From the NCBI GenBank assembly GCA_004211905.1, contig SHBP01000002.1:1-64000 (forward strand): a stretch of 64,000 nt of DNA. Direction: 5' to 3'. This DNA is from SAR92 clade bacterium (GTDB lineage: Bacteria; Pseudomonadota; Gammaproteobacteria; Pseudomonadales; Porticoccaceae). Numbering within the stretch: the first letter of the stretch is position 1; each line of letters starts with the position of its first letter. This document shows, in pieces, positions 9,402 to 17,718 of this stretch. The notes beneath the pieces are model-generated. The model had not been told where the DNA came from, searched no databases, and worked only from the letters and a program-made list of their open reading frames with translations. The translations under genes and the position numbers were made by a program.

Positions 9402-10799
9402 TTGAAAATTTTGCAATTAAGAAATATTTTATTGGGTTGTGTGTTGGGAGGTTTTCTTTCATTACTCGCTACACCTCTTTCTTACGCATCCGATGAGGCA
9501 GTGTATAAAGAAGCCAAGAGCCTTATTAAAAAAGGATTAGCGAGCGATGTGGGTTTTGAAATTGTGGAGAGTTTGACTACGGAGATTGGACCAAGACTGG
9601 CGGGAAGTGAAGCTGAGGCGCGCGCTCGATCTTGGGGTGAGGGCAAATTTAGAGAACTTGGATTTTCAAATATTAGGACAGAGCCGTTTTTGGTAAAGCA
9701 TTGGGAAAGAAAGTTTGAGCAAGCACAAATAATCTCGCCCTATCCTCAAAATCTTGTCATTACAGCCCTTGGTGGAAGTATTTCTACTCCACCAGATGGT
9801 GTGACAGGTGAAGTAGTTAGTTTTCCTACTCTACAGGATCTAAAGGACGCTCCTGTAAAAGGACTAGAAGGGAAAATTGTCTTTGTTGATGAGTACATGA
9901 CCCGCACTCAGGGTGGATCTGGTTATGGGATAGCTGTGAGGAAAAGATCTGGTGCAGCTAATGAGGCTGGGAAAAGAGGCGCAATTGCGGCCTTAATCAG
10001 ATCGGTAGGAACTGATCACCATCGTTTTGCTCATACTGGTCAGATGACATACGAGGATGATGTGACAAAGGTACCTGTTGCAGCACTATCGGCCCCAGAT
10101 GCTGATCAACTGCAGAGGGCTTTATTAAAAGGGACCGTAGAGGTTAATGTTGTTCTAGATGTTATTTCACAGGGTGAAGCTATATCAGGTAATGTCATCG
10201 CTGAAATTCCCGGTGAAACTGATGAGATAGTTTTGATAGGAGGTCACTTAGATAGCTGGGATTTGGGGACGGGAGCGATAGACGATGGCGCAGGAATAGG
10301 AATCACTGTAGGGGCAGCAAAGCTGATTTTAGATTTAAATAAGACACCCAGACGCACGATTCGAATCGTTATGTTTGGGTCAGAGGAAGTTGGCCTTATT
10401 GGCGCAAAAGCTTACGCAAAAAAGTACAGGGATAGACTTGATAAGCACATTGTCGGTGCCGAGTCTGATTTTGGGGCAGGGAGAATATGGAAGTTTGATA
10501 CAAATTTTGCCCAAGAAAAGCTATTCCTGGCAGAATCTATGCATAAAGTGCTTGAGCCTCTGGGAATTGGCCGAGGGGATAATAATGCCTCAGGTGGTCC
10601 AGATATTGGTCCGTTGAGAGAATTGGGTGTACCAGCTGTTACATTGAAACAGAATGGATGGGATTATTTTGATTATCACCATACAGCCGATGATACTCTA
10701 GACAAAATAGACAAGTCAGACATCGCGCAAAATGTTGCTGCTTACGCTGCTTTTGTGTGGATGGCTGCAAATCTAAACGGGCATTTTCGCAAGGACTGA
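9402..10799 (+). CDS. M28 family zinc aminopeptidase (carboxypeptidase Q-like), exported
   Basis: A 465-residue protein with a signal peptide (1-29, ending SYA). The TTG start is supported by a GAGGTGA ribosome site 6 nt upstream and by the fact that the signal peptide begins there. A protease-associated insertion (about 115-245) precedes the M28 catalytic domain. Zinc ligands are visible: His282 and Asp294 in the GGHLDSWDLGTGAIDDG stretch, a Glu pair in FGSEEVG, an Asp in ESDFGAG, and a His in DYHHTADD. The family cleaves N-terminal residues or dipeptides in the periplasm or outside the cell. The 16-bp gap suggests co-transcription with the GH3 gene, although the peptidase function does not obviously belong to glycan degradation. 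Confidence 0.88.
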   Translation: MKILQLRNILLGCVLGGFLSLLATPLSYASDEAVYKEAKSLIKKGLASDVGFEIVESLTTEIGPRLAGSEAEARARSWGEGKFRELGFSNIRTEPFLVKHWERKFEQAQIISPYPQNLVITALGGSISTPPDGVTGEVVSFPTLQDLKDAPVKGLEGKIVFVDEYMTRTQGGSGYGIAVRKRSGAANEAGKRGAIAALIRSVGTDHHRFAHTGQMTYEDDVTKVPVAALSAPDADQLQRALLKGTVEVNVVLDVISQGEAISGNVIAEIPGETDEIVLIGGHLDSWDLGTGAIDDGAGIGITVGAAKLILDLNKTPRRTIRIVMFGSEEVGLIGAKAYAKKYRDRLDKHIVGAESDFGAGRIWKFDTNFAQEKLFLAESMHKVLEPLGIGRGDNNASGGPDIGPLRELGVPAVTLKQNGWDYFDYHHTADDTLDKIDKSDIAQNVAAYAAFVWMAANLNGHFRKD

Positions 10800-10828
10800 G
10801 ATACAACCACTCTTCTGTGGAGAACTAA

Positions 10829-10856
10829 ATCGGGATTAGATTTCCCTAACCCCGAT
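10829..10856. terminator. Hairpin between convergent genes
   Basis: An 11-bp inverted repeat (ATCGGGATTAG paired with CTAACCCCGAT, one mismatch, 6-nt loop) sits between the stops of the M28 and M16 genes, which face each other. There is no strong T-run on either side, so terminator activity is likely but not certain. Confidence 0.5.
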
Positions 10857-10872
10857 CTGAGCGAGAGGCAGC

Positions 10873-13725
10873 CTAGATATCGTAATCTATTACTTCGTAA
10901 CCTAAAGCTTCCAGTTGCGGTCGCAGAGTCTTGGCATCCCCAACCACTACCATAAGCATCTCATTAATATTTAAGTGCTTTGTGGCCAATGCGTTAATTT
11001 CATCTTTAGTAATAGCCGCTACTATCTCACTGCGCTCATCGACAAACTCTGGTGTTAGATTGTGTTCGAGTATTTGCGCCAAGAACCCTAATTTAGCTCG
11101 CGGAGTTTCATACTTGAGTGCATCTTTTTGATTGATAGCACTGCGCATAAAATCTAATTCCTCATCGCCTATCCCTTGCTCAGCATAGATTTTTATTTCA
11201 TTCACAAATTCAGTAATTGATTTATCTGTCGCATCAGCTCTAACTTCTGCGCTAGCAGTGTATGAGCCCGAGAGTTTGTCTCCACTGAAATAAGAGCGTG
11301 CACCGTAGGTATACCCTTTGTCCTCACGCAAATTAAGGTTAATCCGACTATTGAACGCACCACCCAGAGGGAAGTTCATTAATGATGCCTTGTAAAACTC
11401 ACCTGTAATATCTTCTTTCAAAGAGCGCTTACCAATGCGGATTGCTGATTGGGCTGCATCATCTTTATTGACCAAGTAAATGACACCAAGTTTTGTGTCT
11501 GGTTGGGGGATAGAGAGGTTCAGTTTCTCTCCAGCACCCTCCCAGGCTTTAAAGAGTGATAGAGATTGAGTGGTTTTAGCTTGGCTCAGGTCAGAAACCA
11601 CGATCAGTTGCCCATTGGCAGGTTTAAAGTAACGACTGTAAAAGTCCTTGATATCGCCGATTGAGATATTGGAAAGTGTTTCTTCGCTACCAGAGCCGGA
11701 TGTTCCAGCAATGTTGTCCTGATTAAGCAGTTGTCTATAGGCTGTGGAGGCGAGATAACTGGCATCCTTTTTGTTGTTGATGGCACCCTGTATAGAATTA
11801 TTCTTTAATCGCTCAAATTCACTTTCAACAAACGCAGGTTGCCTCAGTTTCTCATAGGCTAATAACAAGGTCGCATCAAGATTCTTCGTAAGAGTACTGA
11901 TATTAACGTTCATGTAATGATTGCCAGCGTATATAGATATGCTACTACCAAGCTTTTCTAGAGCATTACTCATTTCCTCGGCACTGCGCTGAGTAGTTGA
12001 CTCATTTAACATGGCAGCCAATAGCTGTGCTGTTCCGGCTTTATCTTTCGTCGAGTAGTAATGGCCTGCAGGAATTTTAAGAAGCATTGAAGTCGTCGGA
12101 GTTTCAGAACTTTGAGTGCCCAAAATAGAGATGCCATTATCAATACTGCCTTCCCACATAGTTGGCACATCAACGGCTCGATTGGCCCCCGCAGTGGGAA
12201 TCTTACTTCGATCAAAGGTATCTTTTTTCTTGTCAGCGGCAATAGAATTAGACGCCACTGCATTATTTTCGCCGGTGCTTCTGGCTGGGGGTGCAAAATT
12301 ATCACTAGCCGCGATTGCTGAAAGCTGTCCCTTGGGGACGACACTCATAATGACAGCATGTTGGTCCTTGATATATTTTTTATAGACCCGCATTACGTCT
12401 TCTTTAGTTACTGCATTGTACCGCGCTATATCTTCCCCAATATAATTTGGATTATTAGAAAATGTTTGGTTCGCAGCTAGTTGACTCACCTTTCCTGAGA
12501 CACTTTGCAACCCAAATATGGAACCTGATTCAATTCCCGCTTTGACCTTGATCAGATCATCCTCTTGCACACCGCGCTCTTCAAATTCTATTAAACTATC
12601 GCGAATAACCTGCTCGATATCAGAAAGAGACTTTTGGGAAGCTGGGTGGGGTAGAGCATAAAAATTAAACGTACAGGCTAATTCAGCACAGGGATGACTG
12701 ACTGAGGCTTGAACGGCGATCTGAGTTTTAACAAGGTTTTTATAGAGTATAGATGTCTTGCCGCCCCCCAGAATACTGGAAAGAACGTCCAGTGGTGCTT
12801 CATCTTCATGTCGAAGCGACACTGTCGGATATGACATATAAATGAGCGACAGGTGGACATTATCCTCCATAGAGATATACCGGTCAGCATCAATTTCAAA
12901 GCTGGGCTTTTCAGGCATCGCTACATAAGGGCCCGCAGAGATAGGTCCAAAATATTTTTGAATGAGAGCCAAAGTTGAGGTTTTGTCTATATCACCCCCG
13001 ATTGTCAAAGTGGCATTATTAGGTCCATACCAGCGCTGAAAAAACGCTTTGAGGTCGTTTAGATCTGCTCGATTAAGGTCATCCATATACCCAATGACGG
13101 GCCAAGAGTAGGGATGCCCTTTGGGGTAAAGAGCCTCGGAAACACGCTCATTAAGCTGGCCATAGGGCCTGTTATCCACCCGCTGACCACGTTCATTTTT
13201 TACTGTTTCACGTTGGACTTCAAATTTTTCTTGGGTTACTGCATCTAGGAAAAATCCCATTCGATCAGCTTCTAACCACAACACTTTCTCGAGCTGATTG
13301 GCGGGAACAGTCTGATAATAATTAGTACGGTCCGTGTTAGTTGAACCGTTCATTGTGCCGCCAGCCTCGGTAACCAGTTTAAAATGCTGTTCATCGGCCA
13401 CATTGTCGGAGCCTTGGAACATCATATGCTCAAAGAAGTGGGCAAATCCTGATTTTCCAGGATCTTCTCTGCCTGAACCAACATGGTAGGTGATGTCAAC
13501 ATGTACTAACGGGTCAGAAGTGTCTTCATGAAGAATAACGGTTAAGCCATTATCAAGCTCGTATTTGCTGTAGGGTATGACCAGCGTTCCATTTTGATCA
13601 TTGACTTGTTCAATGAAATTAATCCCATCAATATTAATATCTGCTCCGGACATTCCTGTCTGCAGATCATTGTTTTGACATCCTGACATGCAAAAAGCTA
13701 TCAGCACCAAAGCCCAGTTTTTCAA
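10873..13725 (-). CDS. M16 family zinc metallopeptidase, two-unit lipoprotein
   Basis: A 950-residue insulinase/pitrilysin-family protein. The N-terminus is a lipoprotein signal with lipobox MSGC (Cys16), so it should be membrane-anchored on the periplasmic side. The first M16 unit carries the inverted zinc motif HFFEH (His96, Glu99, His100), and the third ligand Glu is expected in the ETVKNERGQR segment ~75 residues later. The second half (about 520-950) is a further M16 pair of domains without the HxxEH motif, the usual inactive partner. The length matches two-unit periplasmic M16 peptidases that degrade peptides. It is divergent from the S9 peptidase gene across ~220 bp. Confidence 0.9.
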   Translation of the reverse strand: MKNWALVLIAFCMSGCQNNDLQTGMSGADINIDGINFIEQVNDQNGTLVIPYSKYELDNGLTVILHEDTSDPLVHVDITYHVGSGREDPGKSGFAHFFEHMMFQGSDNVADEQHFKLVTEAGGTMNGSTNTDRTNYYQTVPANQLEKVLWLEADRMGFFLDAVTQEKFEVQRETVKNERGQRVDNRPYGQLNERVSEALYPKGHPYSWPVIGYMDDLNRADLNDLKAFFQRWYGPNNATLTIGGDIDKTSTLALIQKYFGPISAGPYVAMPEKPSFEIDADRYISMEDNVHLSLIYMSYPTVSLRHEDEAPLDVLSSILGGGKTSILYKNLVKTQIAVQASVSHPCAELACTFNFYALPHPASQKSLSDIEQVIRDSLIEFEERGVQEDDLIKVKAGIESGSIFGLQSVSGKVSQLAANQTFSNNPNYIGEDIARYNAVTKEDVMRVYKKYIKDQHAVIMSVVPKGQLSAIAASDNFAPPARSTGENNAVASNSIAADKKKDTFDRSKIPTAGANRAVDVPTMWEGSIDNGISILGTQSSETPTTSMLLKIPAGHYYSTKDKAGTAQLLAAMLNESTTQRSAEEMSNALEKLGSSISIYAGNHYMNVNISTLTKNLDATLLLAYEKLRQPAFVESEFERLKNNSIQGAINNKKDASYLASTAYRQLLNQDNIAGTSGSGSEETLSNISIGDIKDFYSRYFKPANGQLIVVSDLSQAKTTQSLSLFKAWEGAGEKLNLSIPQPDTKLGVIYLVNKDDAAQSAIRIGKRSLKEDITGEFYKASLMNFPLGGAFNSRINLNLREDKGYTYGARSYFSGDKLSGSYTASAEVRADATDKSITEFVNEIKIYAEQGIGDEELDFMRSAINQKDALKYETPRAKLGFLAQILEHNLTPEFVDERSEIVAAITKDEINALATKHLNINEMLMVVVGDAKTLRPQLEALGYEVIDYDI

Positions 13726-13944
13726 TGTAGGTCCCCTTTAATAAAATGTAAGACTTAAATGATTGATTATTTTGCTCTTAGGCGAATACACTTACTAACA
13801 GCGAAACGTAGAGGACATTCTGACTAACCACTGAGATATTACAAGCAACATTGAACCTATTTTCTTGGTTTTGTGACAAGCGCTGTCTTTTTATCTTCAG
13901 GAAGTCTATTTCTCTAAATTGGATAAGTTAAAAGTGTATTAGAA

Positions 13945-16110
13945 ATGAAAATATATCAGCAGCAAATATTATTCAGTATATTTATCACGATCCTATTTCT
14001 AAGCTCTTGCTCAGAGGTTGAGTTATCAAGAGATTATGAGCAAACAGGGTTTGACTACCCTAATACGATAAAAAGTGATGTTATTGATGAGTATTTTGAC
14101 ACTTTAGTGGCGGACCCTTATCGCTGGTTAGAAGATGACACGAGTGATGAAACAGGGGAGTGGGTGGTAGCGCAAAATAAAGTCACGCAGAATTACTTAA
14201 GTGTTATTCCCTATAGAGAAAAAATTAGGGATCGTATTAAAAAGTTGTGGGATTATGAGAAAGTCGGTGCGCCATTTAAGGAAGGTGAGTACACCTACTT
14301 TTACAGGAACGAAGGGCTCCAGAACCAGTATGTTCTGTATCGTACATCCAAAGAGGGTGAAACAGAGGTTTTCCTAGACCCCAATACTTTTAGTGAGGAT
14401 GGCACGACATCTCTCTCTTCTATTGGTTTTTCTCAAGACGGTTCTTTGGCTGCGTACTCTATTTCTGAAGCTGGTAGTGATTGGCGCAAAATTATAGTTA
14501 TTGATGCTGTAACAAGAGAGACAATTGAAGAACCTATAGTTGACGTTAAGTTTTCAGGAATTGCGTGGAAAGGGCAGGAGGGCTTCTACTACTCAAGTTA
14601 TGATAAACCTCAAGGTAGCGAGTTATCATCTAAGACAGATCAGCATAAACTCTATTTCCATCAAATAGGAACTCCGCAAAAAGAGGATAAAGTTATATTT
14701 GGCGCTATTGACGAACAAAAGCGCCGCTACGTAGGAGGTAGTATCACCGAAGATGGTCGTTATCTGATTATTTCAGGTGCTATCTCTACCTCAGGTAACG
14801 ACCTGTACCTGAAAGATCTTTCTGAACCAAATTCTCCTCTTCTGACTATACTAGATGACACTGATTCCGAAGCGTACGTAATTGATAGTGTGGGTGCCAA
14901 GCTTTATATAGTGACTGATCGAGATGCACCCAATCAAAAAATCGTCACAGTGGATGCTAGTGACCCTCGTCCTGAAAATTGGAAAGACTTTATTCCTGAG
15001 ACTGAAAACGTGCTATTACCATCAACTGGAGGTGGATATTTCTTTGTTGAATACATGATTGATGCACTGTCGAAAGTTTATCAGTACGACTACAGTGGAA
15101 ATCGTTTGAGAGAAATCATACTCCCTGGATCTGGCAGTGTGGGCAGTATTAGTGGAAAGCGTAAAGCAGAGAAACTTTATTACTCTTTTAGTAACTACAA
15201 TACTCCAAGCACCATTTATGAGCTTGATCTAGAGTCCAATAAGTCCAAGGTGTATCGTGAATCTGGCGTTGACTTTGATAGTGATCATTACGTATCAAAA
15301 CAAGTGTTTTATTCATCAAAAGATGGGACGCGAATCCCTATGATGATTACCCATAAAAAAGGCCTTATCTTGGATGGCAAGAATCCCACCATGCTCTATG
15401 GTTATGGGGGTTTCAATATCAGCATAACGCCAAGTTTTAGTACCACTAATGCGTTCTGGTTGGAGCAAGGAGGTATTTATGCAGTTCCTAATCTGCGCGG
15501 CGGTGGTGAGTATGGTAAGCGCTGGCATGATGCGGGAACGCAGCTAAACAAGCAAAATGTCTTTGATGATTTCATCTCAGCAGCAGAGTACCTGATAAAG
15601 AGTGGATACACCTCTAGCGACTATCTTGCAGTTAATGGGCGCTCCAATGGAGGGTTGCTGGTTGGCGCCGTTTTAACCCAACGACCTGATTTGATGAGGG
15701 TTGCACTGCCCGGCGTTGGGGTCTTGGATATGCTGCGTTACCACACATTTACAGCGGGTGCAGGTTGGGCGTATGACTACGGCACAGCTGAACAGAGCCG
15801 AGAAATGTTCGCATATTTACAGGCTTACTCCCCTGTCCACAACGTTAGGCGTCAAGGTTATCCAGCGACCATGGTCACCACAGGAGATCATGATGATCGA
15901 GTTGTTCCTGCTCATTCGTTCAAGTTTGCAGCGCATTTACAAGATAAGAATACAAGCCAAAGCCCGATGTTAATACGAATTGAGACTGACGCTGGACATG
16001 GTGCCGGTACGCCAGCTTCAAAAATTATAGAACAATATGCAGACAAGTTTGGCTTTACACTGTTCAACATGGGCTTTAATGAACTACCCTATCAGTATGG
16101 AGAAAATTAG
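13945..16110 (+). CDS. Prolyl oligopeptidase family S9A serine peptidase
   Basis: A 721-residue protein with the two-part S9A layout: an N-terminal beta-propeller (about 80-440) and a C-terminal alpha/beta-hydrolase domain. Catalytic residues are visible: Ser567 in NGRSNGG, Asp in [12 protein letters not shown], and His in DAGHGAG. The family cleaves short peptides after proline. The first ~22 residues are hydrophobic and end in LSSC, a plausible lipobox, so the enzyme is probably a periplasmic lipoprotein. It is transcribed divergently from the M16 peptidase. Together with the nearby M28 and M16 genes it suggests peptide scavenging. Confidence 0.92.
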   Translation: MKIYQQQILFSIFITILFLSSCSEVELSRDYEQTGFDYPNTIKSDVIDEYFDTLVADPYRWLEDDTSDETGEWVVAQNKVTQNYLSVIPYREKIRDRIKKLWDYEKVGAPFKEGEYTYFYRNEGLQNQYVLYRTSKEGETEVFLDPNTFSEDGTTSLSSIGFSQDGSLAAYSISEAGSDWRKIIVIDAVTRETIEEPIVDVKFSGIAWKGQEGFYYSSYDKPQGSELSSKTDQHKLYFHQIGTPQKEDKVIFGAIDEQKRRYVGGSITEDGRYLIISGAISTSGNDLYLKDLSEPNSPLLTILDDTDSEAYVIDSVGAKLYIVTDRDAPNQKIVTVDASDPRPENWKDFIPETENVLLPSTGGGYFFVEYMIDALSKVYQYDYSGNRLREIILPGSGSVGSISGKRKAEKLYYSFSNYNTPSTIYELDLESNKSKVYRESGVDFDSDHYVSKQVFYSSKDGTRIPMMITHKKGLILDGKNPTMLYGYGGFNISITPSFSTTNAFWLEQGGIYAVPNLRGGGEYGKRWHDAGTQLNKQNVFDDFISAAEYLIKSGYTSSDYLAVNGRSNGGLLVGAVLTQRPDLMRVALPGVGVLDMLRYHTFTAGAGWAYDYGTAEQSREMFAYLQAYSPVHNVRRQGYPATMVTTGDHDDRVVPAHSFKFAAHLQDKNTSQSPMLIRIETDAGHGAGTPASKIIEQYADKFGFTLFNMGFNELPYQYGEN

Positions 16111-16268
16111 CAGTTGGATCGTAGTCCAATAGCTTCGTTGTTATACTAGCCTTTGCAACAGGGCTGATATTGGTCAATAAGGATTGCCCAGAGGTTTTTC
16201 AGAATCCAAGGACGTTGTTTAACCGTATCTAGGCAAAGCAAACGTTTAATACATATTATGGAGTTATC

Positions 16269-16721
16269 ATGAAACAGATGTTAAAAGTAGCTATTGCATT
16301 AAGTTTTTTTGCCTGGGGAAGTTTAACTCAGGCCGCCTGTTCTTTCGATTTAGAGGTCGGTGACTATTTAAAGTTTAGTGCAGCTGATATGACAGTGGAG
16401 AAAAGCTGCGAATCTATTACTGTTAATTTGAAACACACCGGACAGTTGCCTGCAAAGATCATGGGCCATAATTGGGTGTTGTCTAAAAACGCCGATGTTC
16501 AAGCTTTGGCTACTGAGGGTATGAGTGCCGGATTGGTGGCAGACTACGTTCCTCCTGGAGATGCGAGAGTAGTTGCCTTTTCAGAGGTTATTGGGGGTGG
16601 CGAGAGCACTAGCTTGACATTTTCTACAGCCAGCTTAACCGTGGGTGAAGGCTACACTTTCTTTTGTTCTTTTCCCGGACATTCCTACAGCATGCGTGGC
16701 GCGTTTAACGTCAATTCCTAG
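16269..16721 (+). CDS. azu: Azurin, periplasmic blue copper protein
   Basis: A small periplasmic type-1 copper electron carrier of 150 residues. A 22-residue signal peptide ends at TQA, giving a mature protein of 128 residues, the usual azurin length. Copper ligands are in place: His45 (mature numbering) in GHNW, and the Cys, His and Met of CSFPGHSYSM near the C-terminus. Cys2 and Cys25 match the family disulphide. ATG follows the GGAGTT ribosome site. It stands alone between the S9 peptidase and the convergent fpr, closed by a strong hairpin. Azurins pass electrons to periplasmic oxidases and peroxidases. The partner here is unknown, although a di-haem peroxidase is encoded further on. Confidence 0.94.
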   Translation: MKQMLKVAIALSFFAWGSLTQAACSFDLEVGDYLKFSAADMTVEKSCESITVNLKHTGQLPAKIMGHNWVLSKNADVQALATEGMSAGLVADYVPPGDARVVAFSEVIGGGESTSLTFSTASLTVGEGYTFFCSFPGHSYSMRGAFNVNS

Positions 16722-16729
16722 CTAATGAT

Positions 16730-16765
16730 TAAAGTAAAGGCTGCCTCAGTGCGGCCTTTACTTTA
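16730..16765. terminator. Bidirectional terminator between azurin and fpr
   Basis: A perfect 12-bp inverted repeat (TAAAGTAAAGGC paired with GCCTTTACTTTA, 12-nt loop) lies 9 nt after the azurin stop and 22 bp before the convergent fpr stop. It probably serves both transcripts. Confidence 0.8.
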
Positions 16766-16786
16766 TCTATTTGAGAGATTGATTGG

Positions 16787-17560
16787 CTACCTTTCTACAA
16801 AGGCCCGTTCGAGCACATACTCTCCCATATGCCCATTTCGTGCTTCAGAGAATCCCCGATCCTCCAGAATCTTGCACATATCTTTTAGCATGCTTGGACT
16901 GCCACAGAGCATAAAGCGATCGTCTTGTTTATTTGGCAGTGGCATATCTATATCAATAAATAATTTTCCACAGGTCATCATTTCAGTGATACGCCCATTA
17001 TTGTCAAAAGGCTCTCGGGTGACCAGAGGATAGTAAATCAGTTTCTGTTTAACGAACTCTCCAAAATATTCGTGTTCAGGTAGTTCATTTTTTAAGTAAT
17101 CACTGTAGGCTAGCTCTGAGATATAGCGAACACCATGGGTTAAGATTATCTTATCGAATTGCTCATAAATCTCTGGGTCTTTAACAATACTCATAAAAGG
17201 GGCTAGGCCGGTTCCAGTACCTATTAAATAAAGATTTTTCCCAGGTAACATTTGATCAGTGATTAATGTCCCAGTCGGTTTTTTACCAATTAGGATTTTA
17301 TCCCCAGGTTTAAGATGTTGTAATTTAGAAGTTAGTGGTCCATCTTCTACCTTGATGCTAAAAAATTCTAACTCATCTTCATAGTTGGCACTCGCAATAC
17401 TGTATGCGCGCATTAATGGCTTGTTTTCATGTTCAAGTCCGATCATGACAAAGTGCCCATTTTTAAATCTAAAACTAGGGTCTCTTGTAGTTTTAAAGCT
17501 AAATAGGCTGTCATTCCAATGATGAACACTGGTGACGGTCTCAGTAATTAGTTTTGCCAT
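16787..17560 (-). CDS. fpr: Ferredoxin--NADP(+) reductase
   Basis: A cytosolic 257-residue FAD enzyme that moves electrons between NADPH and ferredoxin or flavodoxin. The FAD-binding RAYSIAS motif, the nucleotide-binding GTGTGLAPFMS motif, the CGSP segment and the C-terminal AFVER ending are those of bacterial Fpr. Length is normal. It is convergent with azurin and lies 158 bp downstream of aceE on the same strand. No ferredoxin or flavodoxin gene is next to it. A role as reductant source for the flavin-dependent halogenases is conceivable but not shown. Confidence 0.93.
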   Translation of the reverse strand: MAKLITETVTSVHHWNDSLFSFKTTRDPSFRFKNGHFVMIGLEHENKPLMRAYSIASANYEDELEFFSIKVEDGPLTSKLQHLKPGDKILIGKKPTGTLITDQMLPGKNLYLIGTGTGLAPFMSIVKDPEIYEQFDKIILTHGVRYISELAYSDYLKNELPEHEYFGEFVKQKLIYYPLVTREPFDNNGRITEMMTCGKLFIDIDMPLPNKQDDRFMLCGSPSMLKDMCKILEDRGFSEARNGHMGEYVLERAFVER

Positions 17561-17718
17561 GAAGACAACCTTTGTAAAATTGAAGCGGGTAAGGGTGAAA
17601 ATTAGCGGAGAATTATAAGGAAATTTGCCAACTAGGTATACTCTAAATATAAGTTGTATTACCCACGGTTGCTGATATATAGCCCATTAATGACTTTTGC
17701 GGGAATCTTCTGTAAAGC

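Noticed and set aside
10375-10617. 80-codon plus-strand frame inside the M28 gene
   Set aside because: It lies in another frame of clear M28 catalytic coding sequence.
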